From Opitutia bacterium (GTDB lineage Bacteria; Verrucomicrobiota; Verrucomicrobiia; Opitutales; UBA953), in contig SFEJ01000014.1 of the NCBI GenBank assembly GCA_004558035.1, forward strand, positions 1 to 64,000: DNA of 64,000 nucleotides, written 5' to 3'. The position numbers and the translations under genes are program-made. Positions within the stretch are counted from its first letter, which is position 1, and each line of letters starts with the position of its first letter. This document shows, piece after piece, positions 44,600 through 53,580 of the stretch. The notes beneath the pieces are model-generated. The model did not search any database and was not told the origin of the DNA. It was given only the letters and a program-made list of their open reading frames with translations.

Positions 44600-47545
44600 T
44601 TACTGATTGTTCTCGAATGCCTTGGCGGCGGGAATGTCGCTGCGCACGATGTTCGCGCCGACGGCAAGCAGCTCGAACGCGCCGCGACAGCGTGTCCGCA
44701 ACCCGATCGCCGCCTCCGACGAATACCTGCCGCTCCACGAAATGCGGCGGCACGCCGCGTTCGGCGAAAACAGACCCTTGTCCGCGATTCCGCGATACTG
44801 CGCCTTGTAGCTCGCGCCGCCATCGAAGCTGACCTCGAACGCGCAGCCTTCGTCGGCGATGCCGTAGAGATCGAGCTTCGAGATCACACTGCGTCCGCCG
44901 TAGCTCGCGCCCTCGCTGATGCTCATGGCGTTCGTCACGATTTCGCTTTCGTAGTCCTCGCCGCCGAAATCCGTCCACACCTCGCCCAGCGGATTCATCG
45001 AAGCGAACGTATAGTGATTGCCCTCGCGGAACATGGCGACGAGCACGTCCGACGCGCTGCCCATAAGCGCGCAGATGTCCGTCGCCGGCTTGCTCAGCGT
45101 GTAGTGCGACCACGCGCCGACGTTCTGCTCCTCGTTGAAGACGAAACGCGCGAGAGACCCGTCCGCCCGCAGGACGAAAAGAGCCGTTTCCGGAGCGCGC
45201 AGACCGACGAGCTTCACAGCCTTGCGCCCGCGCATGAACAGGTGATGAGCCAGCACGTTGACTTCGCCGCTAACATAGCGCGCGCGACCCGAATCGTAAA
45301 CCTGCGCGTGGATGATTTGGCTCCCCGCCTTGATGTAGAAAATCTTGTCTCCGAGCAGACACGCGTCCGCGTCCGAGCTGCCCCACGCGCTTTCGTTTTC
45401 CAGCGAAAGCGACGTCGGATTCAGCGAGTAATCGTTGTCCTTGCCGACAAGATTGCCCTCGGACTGAGAACACCCGAACTGAAACTGCCCCTTGCCGTAT
45501 TTCAGCCAGCGTCCGTAATCCGGAATCCCCGAATCTCCCTCGAAGCACAGCCCGTCCGTCTTTTCGGAACCCGTCGAAAAATTCGCGATATCGTCGGTCT
45601 TGCTCGCCCAAAAATACTTCGGATAACCGTCGGTCGAAAAGAACCACAGCCGCTGCTGGGCAATGTCGCAGGTCAGCGGATAGCCGAACGTCTTGTTGAA
45701 CGCGCCGACCGAATAACGAGCCGTAGAAAATTCGTTCGGGCACACGTTCATCTTCGTCACCGCGAAACTCTCGCCCGTCCCCGAGCTTTTTTTGAAGTAA
45801 TACCGCCGCTCGCCCGAAATCTTCAGCGTCCACTTGCAGCCCATATCCGCCGCATACTCGCCGTGCTTCTTGGAATCCGAATCTTCGTAGTAGTAGTGAT
45901 AAGCGCAACTGCGGGATTCCAGACGCACGCGCACGCGGGCGTTGTAGTGGTTCACCTTGTAGCTGACAGCGGGACTCAGCGTGCCGTCCGTCGCGCCCGT
46001 GATCGAACCCACGCACACCCACGAACACTGCACGTCGTCCACTTCCGGGGGATCGTAGCTCACCTCAAGTATGAGCTGCCCGCACCACCTGCCGCCGCTC
46101 GAAAAGAAATAAAGCGTCGTGTTTCCGCTCGCGTAATAGGTCTCCGAGACCGCCCCCGCCTTTTTGCAGTTGCTCGCGTCCCATTTGCCCCAATCGAGGT
46201 AATGGCTTTCTCCGCTCGTGTCCTCAAGCACGAAGACTTCGGCGTCCGAAATCGCGCCCAAGGGAATCTTGTCGTCGTAGCTCGCGTAGTTCGCAGGAGG
46301 AAGCGTCACGGTCCCGCCCTTGAACGAAAACGCGCCGCCGTCAGCGACGCCGAAACTCAGCGACGGAGGAATCGTGAAAGGAAACTTTCGGAAAATCACG
46401 CCGCCTGTAGCCGCAGAGGTCAGTTTCGCCGTGACCGACACGGAAGAATAGACCAAATTCTCGAAATGAACCGAAATTTCGTCTGTGCTTCCGGAAGTGA
46501 TGGTTTGCGAAGAACTCCAATCTTCAACACCACCGACGAAATGCTGCCAAAGAGAACGACAGGAAAATCTGCAGTCAAACGAGTAATAGCGATCGCTTGG
46601 AAGTGATGCCGTGAAGGACTGAAGAGCGTCGGTATAAACGTCCACTTGAGGAACCGTGGTCGCGTAAGACGTGTCGAACCGCTTACCGGTCGAAATTGAA
46701 ATTTCTTGAGCTCCGTCGAGAAAGAGACGAGGAAGCTTCACGTCAAGACCGATAAAGAGAGTGTCGCCTTCAGCATACCAGCCATAATCAAACAACTCCT
46801 TACCGGAAGAAGAAGTCGTGAAGGACGCTGAAAACGTGTTGCCGGAAACGCTCATGGCGTTCGGAATTACGGAAAGGGCAAGGTGTGTCGGATGGGAAGT
46901 CGTCACCTGCCACCCGACGTGCGTTTCCGCTTCGCTCAAATCCGGAACGTAAGGGTTTTTCTTGATGTTGTAAGTCCAGCGATATTCCCCCGTGATCGCG
47001 TTGACCAAGGTCGCCGACTTGTTTTTGTCCTGCGTCGGATCTTCTTCGCGGGACTCGTAAACCGTCGCGGTTGAAGGATACTGCGTTTCCCCGAAATCCG
47101 ACACGCGCAGCTCGCACGGCGGAATCCCGCGACCGCACAGAATCAGCACGTCGTTGTATTGACGAAACCGAGCCATGTTCGGCTCGAACGCCTCATAGTC
47201 GCAGTCCGGCACCGTCATGTCCAGCGTCGTGAAAACCTTGTCGAACGTGTCCAGCAGACAGTAGCTCGCGCGCAGAACGCCGTCCGCACTCATCGAAAAG
47301 ACGAACAACGCTTGCCGACCGCAGAAATTCCCCGCGTAAAGAAAGCTCTTGTCCGAGGCGTTCCCGATGTCAGCCTCCGCGAGTTTCTCGAACCCCCGGC
47401 GACGCACGACGGCGCCGCTCACGTCCACGTCGAAATTCTTCAGCAGACGACAGCTCCCCGAATACTTGTCGATATCCGAACGAAAACGAATCGAATCGGA
47501 CACCTCGCCCGTCGCGAAACCGAATAATTTGAGATCCTCGTTCAT
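44600..47545 (-). CDS. Tail tubular/nozzle-like protein (gp12-like)
   Basis: This 981-aa protein has an N-terminal SIRFRSDIDKYSGSCRLLKN followed by FDVDVSGAVVRRRGFE, typical of podovirus tail nozzle proteins, and is otherwise mainly beta-rich. Late segments such as WSHYTLSKPATDICALMG resemble other nozzle proteins. It is placed between the major capsid protein and the adaptor, as in T7 tail genes. The ATG at 47545 is chosen over one at 47584 because a GGGGAG sequence lies upstream of it. Function is inferred from position and the N-terminal pattern. Confidence 0.85.
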   Translation of the reverse strand: MNEDLKLFGFATGEVSDSIRFRSDIDKYSGSCRLLKNFDVDVSGAVVRRRGFEKLAEADIGNASDKSFLYAGNFCGRQALFVFSMSADGVLRASYCLLDTFDKVFTTLDMTVPDCDYEAFEPNMARFRQYNDVLILCGRGIPPCELRVSDFGETQYPSTATVYESREEDPTQDKNKSATLVNAITGEYRWTYNIKKNPYVPDLSEAETHVGWQVTTSHPTHLALSVIPNAMSVSGNTFSASFTTSSSGKELFDYGWYAEGDTLFIGLDVKLPRLFLDGAQEISISTGKRFDTSYATTVPQVDVYTDALQSFTASLPSDRYYSFDCRFSCRSLWQHFVGGVEDWSSSQTITSGSTDEISVHFENLVYSSVSVTAKLTSAATGGVIFRKFPFTIPPSLSFGVADGGAFSFKGGTVTLPPANYASYDDKIPLGAISDAEVFVLEDTSGESHYLDWGKWDASNCKKAGAVSETYYASGNTTLYFFSSGGRWCGQLILEVSYDPPEVDDVQCSWVCVGSITGATDGTLSPAVSYKVNHYNARVRVRLESRSCAYHYYYEDSDSKKHGEYAADMGCKWTLKISGERRYYFKKSSGTGESFAVTKMNVCPNEFSTARYSVGAFNKTFGYPLTCDIAQQRLWFFSTDGYPKYFWASKTDDIANFSTGSEKTDGLCFEGDSGIPDYGRWLKYGKGQFQFGCSQSEGNLVGKDNDYSLNPTSLSLENESAWGSSDADACLLGDKIFYIKAGSQIIHAQVYDSGRARYVSGEVNVLAHHLFMRGRKAVKLVGLRAPETALFVLRADGSLARFVFNEEQNVGAWSHYTLSKPATDICALMGSASDVLVAMFREGNHYTFASMNPLGEVWTDFGGEDYESEIVTNAMSISEGASYGGRSVISKLDLYGIADEGCAFEVSFDGGASYKAQYRGIADKGLFSPNAACRRISWSGRYSSEAAIGLRTRCRGAFELLAVGANIVRSDIPAAKAFENNQ

Positions 47546-47610
47546 GCGCCCGTCAGTCTCCCCGTTTCGCCTCGCGCTTGCCATGAGCCGCGATTAGCCG
47601 CCGCACAGCC

Positions 47611-47650
47611 CGCAAAAAAAAACCGGGGATCGCTTTCGCGACCCCCGGTG
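47611..47650 (-). terminator. Strong terminator after the major capsid gene
   Basis: On the minus strand the stem ACCGGGGGTCGC/GCGATCCCCGGT has a GAAA tetraloop and one G-T pair, and is followed by nine T. It ends the major capsid transcript and lies 37 bases downstream of its stop. Confidence 0.9.
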
Positions 47651-47686
47651 CCACCGACTTTTTTCACTCAACTTGACAACCCAAAA

Positions 47687-49039
47687 TCAGGCGCCGGCTT
47701 GCGTCACCGAAATCACCTTGCGGAGAGACGCGTCGCCTTCGTAGCCCGGAACGGCGGAGACGATTTCGATCGTCGCCGAGCGCTGCGTGCCCGTCGTGTT
47801 CGCGGCATACTCGACTTTCAGCTGACCGGAACCGGAAGCAGTCTTCGGCGTGAGCGTAATCCAATCCGCATCCGTCACCGCCGTCCACGGCTGCGCGGTC
47901 ATGCGCTTGTCGTTCGTCTGCACCGTAAGCGTCACGCTCGAAGCGCCCTTCGCCGGAGTCAGCGTCGTCGCTTCCGTCGAACCGCTCTTGACCGAAAGCG
48001 TCGGAATCAGACCCGGAATCTTGATGATCATGACGCCGAGATCAGACGTGCGCACGTAGGAAAGCGTTTCCTTGCGCCAGCACTGCACCTGTCCATAGGT
48101 GCGAGCATCGACTTCGCAGTCCGCTTCGAGTCCGCCCCAAAGCACCTTCGACACGCACATTTCGTTGAACAGAATCATCTGAGATTCGTCCAGCCCGAAA
48201 AGAACATTGTTGTCCGCGTCCGAGATTTCCTCGATCTGGAACGGAACGATGCCGCCTTGGAACGGCTTGATCGTGTCGAGCGCCGTGAGATCCGAACCGG
48301 GAACGTAATCGTTGTTCTTCAGCCAATTCTTGTTCACGTCGTAGAACAGCGCGTGCTGAATCGGATTCATCGCGAGCAGCTTACGCGTGCCGTTCATATT
48401 TTTCGTGCGCGCGTTCAGAAGCGCGATTTCGCGGAACGAAAGCGTTTCGTCCGTCTCCTTCGTGTCGGCGACGTGGTAGCGGGAAGCCGGCAGATCGACG
48501 AGCATCGTCGAAAGGTCGCTTTCCTCGTTGCGCGTCGCGCGGAGCACCTGCGGAGCCGTGAGCGCCTTGAGCCACATCACGTTCTTAGCGGTCAGAATGT
48601 TGATCGCCATCTTCTCCTGCTTGTCGCCCTGCAGATTGAACGAGTTCTGAAGCGCCTGCAGATTGTTGAACCACGCGTGATCGACCAGCACTTCCGGCTT
48701 GGCGACTGTCGCCTCATACTTCGTGTCCACATAGTGGCGACCCGCAACCATGTCGTCGTGCGCGTCGCTCGTGAAGCCCGCTTTCTGATAATTAAGAATG
48801 CGAGAGTTAAAATCTTTTTCCGCGACAGGAGTAATCTTGTCCGCGGTCATCCACGAACGATTGATGATCGTTCGGACAGGACGCCCGGAAGACTTGTCGT
48901 AGTCGCCCGAAATCGGAGTCGCGCGGGAGAGAATGTCGTAGCATTTTCCGCGGAAAGAGCCGTCGAGACGCTCTTGAATCGTAGTGACGCCTTCACGCAG
49001 TCCGAGCATGAAGGACGGGTCTTGTGCCATAGTAGCCAT
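47687..49039 (-). CDS. Major capsid protein with C-terminal BACON-like domain
   Basis: This 450-aa protein has a capsid region (about 1-345) with motifs common in podovirus major capsid proteins (KSSGRPVRTIINRSWM, MAINILTAKNVMWLKAL) and is followed by its own strong terminator, consistent with high expression. The C-terminal roughly 100 residues have the BACON pattern: a Trp before DWITLTPKTASGSGQL, then TGTQRSATIEIVSA and KVISVTQAGA. BACON domains bind glycans or mucin in gut bacteria and crAss-like phages. The ATG at 49039 follows AAAGGA; the frame is open upstream to 49270 but that part is not needed. The capsid call rests on position and pattern. Confidence 0.88.
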   Translation of the reverse strand: MATMAQDPSFMLGLREGVTTIQERLDGSFRGKCYDILSRATPISGDYDKSSGRPVRTIINRSWMTADKITPVAEKDFNSRILNYQKAGFTSDAHDDMVAGRHYVDTKYEATVAKPEVLVDHAWFNNLQALQNSFNLQGDKQEKMAINILTAKNVMWLKALTAPQVLRATRNEESDLSTMLVDLPASRYHVADTKETDETLSFREIALLNARTKNMNGTRKLLAMNPIQHALFYDVNKNWLKNNDYVPGSDLTALDTIKPFQGGIVPFQIEEISDADNNVLFGLDESQMILFNEMCVSKVLWGGLEADCEVDARTYGQVQCWRKETLSYVRTSDLGVMIIKIPGLIPTLSVKSGSTEATTLTPAKGASSVTLTVQTNDKRMTAQPWTAVTDADWITLTPKTASGSGQLKVEYAANTTGTQRSATIEIVSAVPGYEGDASLRKVISVTQAGA

Positions 49040-49260
49040 TGTTTTTCGTTTCCTTTTGTTTGTGGTTTGCTGTCTTGACTCGAAGCGCGGTCTTGTCTGC
49101 ACCCGCAGGGACTTAAAAGAAACGAGCCGGGGCTTGCGCTTGTCCGACCCGAACGCTCTCCGCTCGCGTCGCACGTAATATCGCGCTCCCTGCGACGCGA
49201 ATCCACTCGGGCATGTCAGCTCCTCGATAGCCGTTCCACTCGGGTGTATAATCGTTCTCC
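49040..49260. other. Regulatory region between the major capsid gene and the nuclease moron
   Basis: These 221 bases hold no gene. They contain a 9-bp perfect inverted repeat, CGCGTCGCA (49165-49173) and TGCGACGCG (49191-49199), two direct CCACTCGGG repeats 33 bases apart (49203-49211, 49236-49244), and a consensus -10 TATAAT (49247-49252) reading rightward into the nuclease gene. Confidence 0.55.
49247..49252 (+). promoter_or_regulatory. -10 element of the nuclease gene promoter
   Basis: A perfect TATAAT lies 8 bases before the ATG. The predicted transcript would start at or next to the start codon, so the gene may be leaderless. A CCACTCGGG repeat ends two bases upstream of this -10. The -35 is weak (TCGATA, 49224-49229). 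Confidence 0.6.
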
Positions 49261-49731
49261 ATGAAGACACTCATGCTGTCATCGTTCGCATTCCTCGCGC
49301 TCGCCCTCATCGCGAACGCTGAACGCGTCGTGAAAATATCCGACGGAGACACCATCACAGTCATCGACGAAAACAACGTGCAGACGCGCGTTCGCCTGTG
49401 GGGAATCGACGCTCCCGAAAAAAAACAGCCGTTCGGCGAAGCCTCGCGAAGACACCTTGCCGAAAAAATAGCTGGCGAGAACGTCCGGCTCGAATCGCGC
49501 GGACGCGACCGCTACGGACGCTTGCTCGCCGTCGTATGGCTCGGCAACGAAAACCAAAATCTGCGCCAAGTGCGCGACGGCTACGCGTGGCACTACGTCC
49601 AATACGCGAAAAAGGCGACGGACTACGCCGCCGCCGAAAAACAGGCGCGCGAAAAACGCCTCGGCTTATGGCAGGAAGACGACCCGACCCCGCCGTGGAC
49701 GTTCCGCAGACGCCCGACAAAAAAACGTTAA
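49261..49731 (+). CDS. Secreted staphylococcal-nuclease family protein (prophage moron)
   Basis: This 156-aa protein has a signal peptide (residues 1-20, MKTLMLSSFAFLALALIANA) and then an SNase domain with the catalytic residues visible: SDGDTITV, TRVRLWGIDAPE (Arg, Asp, Glu), QPFGEAS and GRDRYGRLLAVVW. It should be an exported, calcium-dependent nuclease acting on DNA and RNA outside the cytoplasm. It is the only + strand gene in the late block and overlaps the tail accessory gene by 4 bases at the 3' ends. It has its own promoter. This is typical of a moron gene expressed from the prophage. Confidence 0.9.
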   Translation: MKTLMLSSFAFLALALIANAERVVKISDGDTITVIDENNVQTRVRLWGIDAPEKKQPFGEASRRHLAEKIAGENVRLESRGRDRYGRLLAVVWLGNENQNLRQVRDGYAWHYVQYAKKATDYAAAEKQAREKRLGLWQEDDPTPPWTFRRRPTKKR

Positions 49732-50690
49732 GTCCCCGAGCTGCTCGCTCCAGACGAATAACGCTGATTGATCCACACGCGAAGGTGCCCACCGCGATCG
49801 TCGAAGAAATCAACGAAGTCTCTGCGAATCAGTTCGCCGTCGGAATAACTCGACGGCGTGCGCGGAACCTCCGTCGTCTCTCCTTCCTCCGTGAGCGAAG
49901 GATCGACGATCTGCCAAGGATCTTCAAGCGTGCCGCTGCCGCCCACAACCTCGCCCTCGTTTTCGCCCGGAACTGGTTTTACGTAGGGAGGATCGGGATC
50001 TTCTTCATTTTCTTCGCTTGAACCGGCGCCATTCGCGACGTTTTGCTTCACACATACCGTGCAGGTCTTTTTGAGCGGACCCGACATGCCGTTCGTGAAA
50101 GTCAAGGTCGCTGTCCTGTAATCGATGCCGAATCCCGGATTGTCTGCGGCAAGCTGCTCCTGCGTGTAGGCGTCGCACCAAAAAATAACGGAAAAACGCG
50201 CCCAAGGACCGTCGGAAATCGTCTGCCCGACCATGAAATGGAACCAGCCGGGAAGAGACTCGCAGTTGAGGTGGCAGGGACCGCCTTCGTTTATCATGTA
50301 AAGAATGCCGGAAGCTTCGCCTCGTTGGAAATTGTTCGACGCGCTTCCTGCTCTACCGTTGAAGGTCATCGCCGAAGGCGAAACCGAAAGCCCGCTCGCG
50401 CTTCTATGGACGCCTTCGACCGAAATGCCGCCCGGACCGCCGTAGTTGATGTAGGACGTCCTATATTGTCCCCACGCGGTCTGAGACACGGTGCAGGAGG
50501 CAGTGCCGGGGACATACTCGCTCGGATTGGTCGTGTTCGGCGTCGAAGTAGTCGCGGAGAGATCGACCGAAGGTCCTTTGACTTCGCCCTCGTCATCGAC
50601 GGAGAGAGAAACGGTCTCGTTCTTGACGACGTATCCCCAAAAACTGTCCGTAATCGGAGTAGGTTCAGTGTGTTCTTGTTCTTCAGCCAT
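49728..50690 (-). CDS. Tail accessory/decoration protein of unknown function
   Basis: This 320-aa protein has an ATG at 50690, 1 base after the tail fibre stop. It is rich in Gly, Ser, Thr and aromatic residues (for example GPGGISVEGVHRSASGL), has an acidic, Pro-rich linker (EENEEDPDPPYVKP) and ends with a compact C-terminal segment (VDFFDDRGGHLRVWINQRY). No family is recognised. Its position between fibre and major capsid genes suggests a virion or fibre-associated role. Confidence 0.7.
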   Translation of the reverse strand: MAEEQEHTEPTPITDSFWGYVVKNETVSLSVDDEGEVKGPSVDLSATTSTPNTTNPSEYVPGTASCTVSQTAWGQYRTSYINYGGPGGISVEGVHRSASGLSVSPSAMTFNGRAGSASNNFQRGEASGILYMINEGGPCHLNCESLPGWFHFMVGQTISDGPWARFSVIFWCDAYTQEQLAADNPGFGIDYRTATLTFTNGMSGPLKKTCTVCVKQNVANGAGSSEENEEDPDPPYVKPVPGENEGEVVGGSGTLEDPWQIVDPSLTEEGETTEVPRTPSSYSDGELIRRDFVDFFDDRGGHLRVWINQRYSSGASSSGT

Positions 50691-50691
50691 G

Positions 50692-53499
50692 TCAGATGCT
50701 CGCGATGTTGATGTTGCCGGCGCTCGTCGTCGAATCGACGGACGCGGAAATGTAGCCCGACGCGCTTTCGGAAACACGCGCGCTCAGAACTCCGTTTTCT
50801 TCATCGTCGAACGCCACCGAAACCGAACCTCCGTTCTGATCCACGGAATATTCGAGCGACAGGAAGGAAATCTTCGACACTTTTTCCTCAAGCAGTGTCA
50901 CGCGGGAGCTCAGCTCGGAAATCGAAGAGGAATTGGTGGAAATCTGACTTTCGAGATACGCCAAGCTGGACGAGTAGGACGTCCAAGTGAAATCGATAAT
51001 GGGCGCATAAGCGGCGCCGCCGATGTTCATGTTAAGCGTCGCCGAAATCACGAGATTCGCCAAAAAACCGCTGATGTCTGTTCGCATTTTGCACCCATAT
51101 TTCAGACACGAATCCGCTGAAGCGTCGCTTGCGGAAACAGTCACGATGGCGATGGTTTCGTCCGTGCGCGGAGGTTCTACGCCCTGCACGCGACGCATGA
51201 AGAAAGGACCAATAGGACCGCCGTTTTGGGTCTGACTCGCGAACGCGATCGCGTTTTCACTCTGAGAGCAGACGACCCAGGATTTCGTGCCGTTTTCATC
51301 GACGCGTTTCTTCAAAATCCGCAGATAGACCTGTGTGTTCCCGTTCGCGGTTTCGCCGCCGCGTCGGTAAAGCGTCACAGTGTTCACGTCGGCGCGATGC
51401 CCGGTCACACCAAGCGCGGAAAGCTTGCCCAAATAGCCGAAACCGCCGGCATCTGAGGAAGAAGCGCTGACCGAAGAATAGTTGTAGGACAACACGTTCC
51501 CTTTTTTACGCACTACCGGAAGGGAAGCGGCAGCGGAAGGAAGCTTAGACGCCTCAGACTCGGGAAGATAAACGGCGCCCATACTCTCCGCGTTCGCATC
51601 CATCACGACGAGCTTTCCGGCAGTATCGAAAGCAATCTTCGCGGCATTGCCGGTCACGGGATGAACAGTCTGCTCGGAGACGTTGATGTAGAGCGAGCGA
51701 CCCTCGAACTCGAATCCGGAATAACTCGTGCGAAGATTCAGATTCAGCACGCCGTCGAGAAGCCCGACGCCGCGACCGCCCGTCTTTACGACGCCGAAAC
51801 GAGCATCTTCGGCTACGGGAACGACAAGATTGCCTCCCGACGTCACGCCGACGCCGGCAAACAAACCCGAAATCACCGCATCCGTCCCGAGCTTGCGGAT
51901 ACCATTGATAAGGGTGGTCGCAAGCGGGAGCGAAAAGCTGCCGTCCTCGTTCTTCTGAGCAAAACCTTCAAGAATCTGCTCGAAGTCCGTGCGAATCGTT
52001 TCGTTGGCTTCGCCGCGGTTTTGGATTTCGGTATTCAGCTTTTCCAGCAACTCGGCGTCCGCGCTTTCGCGCGCCGAGGATTCCTCGGAAATGGATTGTC
52101 GGAGCGCCTCGGCTTCAAGCGTTTCCGCCTGTCGGCGCCACGCTTCGAGCTCAGAGAGAAACGTCTGATAAGTCCGTTCCGCCTCGCTCGCGGAAGTCGA
52201 GGCATGCTCAGCATCGACGGCTGCCTCCGACGCGGAAGCGGCGGCGCTCTTTGCAGACGCGTCCGCGAGAGACTCCGAAGTTTTAGCCGCGATCTCGCTC
52301 GCTTTCGCCGCTTCCTCGGAAGCCTTCGCGTTCGACTCAGACGCCGAAGCGGCGTTCTCGCTTTTGAGCGCGGCGTCCGCCGAAGCCTCGGCATCTCGGG
52401 CGCTGTCAGAAGCCGAAGATTCCGACGAAGCCGCGCGAGAAGCGGAATCTTCGGCGGAATCTTCGGAAGCCTTCGCCTTTTCGGCGGAAGCTTGAGCGTC
52501 CAAAGCATACTTCTGCGCGCTTTTTGCCCATTCTTCCGAATAGCAGGAACGCAGTTCGGAAATCAGCTTGTCGGTCAGCTCGCGAAGCTTCAGTCCGTAG
52601 GCGCGAATGCACTCGCGAATGACGGTCAGAGCATGCTCAAGCTCCGCGTCGAGCGCGCGAAGCGCCTCATCTTCGCGGTCCTCGATGGAATCGATGCCCG
52701 AATCGGACGCCTCGTTCAGACACTTCACCGCAGACTCCAGCGCGACTGCGAACAGCTCGCGCTGCTTTTCCGCGAACGCCGAATACTTTTCGACTTCCGC
52801 GCTCAAACGGGAAACCGCCTGTTCACTCTGCTGACCGAACAGGGCTTCCGCATTATTGACGACGCGGCGGAACTCTGAAAGCGCGCCGCCGACAACTTCC
52901 TGCAGCTTCGCGTTCGCCGCCTCAGCCTCGCGCGGGAACGCGTTGCAAAGCGACTCGATCTTTCGATAAGCCGAAATCGCGGATTCCAGCCGTTCGGTCG
53001 CCTCGTTGAGAAGCAGGGAAGACCTGTTCGCAGCGTCCTCGACCTGTTGCTTCGCGGCGTCGATTTCCGCAGTCCCCGGAAAATCGCCGACGCTCAGCTG
53101 ACCGCAGCAGTCCATCAGAACCGCTTTCTTCGCGCGAAGCTTCGCGGGAAAAGTTTTCAACATCTCGAAACACGCATCGGGGACGCGAAAAGCGCCGAGC
53201 ATCTCCGCGCGCAGATCCTCGACGGCGCGAAGAAGCGTCTGAATCTCCGCTTTCAGAATCGTTCTGCGACCGAAAACGGTATGAACGGTCTGACCCTCGT
53301 CGAAATGCAGTCTGTAAGTCGCGCCTTCGACGCGTGTCGCGATTCCGCTCTGAATCAGCCCGGCGAGCGTGCCTTCGTAAATCCCGGCGTCGCCGGAATA
53401 AAAAACGGTCACCTCGGAAGGAGACGCGTAGGGAAACGGGATGGTGACCTCGAAAACCCCGACCCCGGAAAAAGTGTATTTCTGCTCAAACTCAGACAT
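50692..53499 (-). CDS. Tail fibre protein
   Basis: This 935-aa protein begins like a T7 gp17 N-terminal domain: KYTFSGVGVFEVTIPFPY then YRLHFDEG and VFGRRTILKAEIQTLLRAVEDL, the tail-attachment part. A long Ala/Ser/Glu-rich heptad region (about 330-470) forms a coiled coil, and a repetitive beta-rich region leads to the distal C terminus (about 720-935), which should hold receptor-binding determinants. The gene begins 3 bases after an 11-bp hairpin (53502-53529) that lies between it and the scaffold gene. Confidence 0.9.
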   Translation of the reverse strand: MSEFEQKYTFSGVGVFEVTIPFPYASPSEVTVFYSGDAGIYEGTLAGLIQSGIATRVEGATYRLHFDEGQTVHTVFGRRTILKAEIQTLLRAVEDLRAEMLGAFRVPDACFEMLKTFPAKLRAKKAVLMDCCGQLSVGDFPGTAEIDAAKQQVEDAANRSSLLLNEATERLESAISAYRKIESLCNAFPREAEAANAKLQEVVGGALSEFRRVVNNAEALFGQQSEQAVSRLSAEVEKYSAFAEKQRELFAVALESAVKCLNEASDSGIDSIEDREDEALRALDAELEHALTVIRECIRAYGLKLRELTDKLISELRSCYSEEWAKSAQKYALDAQASAEKAKASEDSAEDSASRAASSESSASDSARDAEASADAALKSENAASASESNAKASEEAAKASEIAAKTSESLADASAKSAAASASEAAVDAEHASTSASEAERTYQTFLSELEAWRRQAETLEAEALRQSISEESSARESADAELLEKLNTEIQNRGEANETIRTDFEQILEGFAQKNEDGSFSLPLATTLINGIRKLGTDAVISGLFAGVGVTSGGNLVVPVAEDARFGVVKTGGRGVGLLDGVLNLNLRTSYSGFEFEGRSLYINVSEQTVHPVTGNAAKIAFDTAGKLVVMDANAESMGAVYLPESEASKLPSAAASLPVVRKKGNVLSYNYSSVSASSSDAGGFGYLGKLSALGVTGHRADVNTVTLYRRGGETANGNTQVYLRILKKRVDENGTKSWVVCSQSENAIAFASQTQNGGPIGPFFMRRVQGVEPPRTDETIAIVTVSASDASADSCLKYGCKMRTDISGFLANLVISATLNMNIGGAAYAPIIDFTWTSYSSSLAYLESQISTNSSSISELSSRVTLLEEKVSKISFLSLEYSVDQNGGSVSVAFDDEENGVLSARVSESASGYISASVDSTTSAGNINIASI

Positions 53500-53501
53500 G
53501 G

Positions 53502-53529
53502 TAAAAGGCGACCTTTCAGTCGCCTTTTA
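53502..53529. terminator. Hairpin between the scaffold and tail fibre genes
   Basis: The perfect 11-bp stem TAAAAGGCGAC/GTCGCCTTTTA with loop CTTTCA lies immediately upstream of the tail fibre start codon. On the minus strand four T follow within the stem, so it may be a weak terminator after the scaffold gene, a translation-control hairpin for the fibre, or both. Confidence 0.55.
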
Positions 53530-53580
53530 TCCTCGAAAAGCGCGAAAGCTTCCACCCGCGCCGATTAGCTCCGCGTCAGC

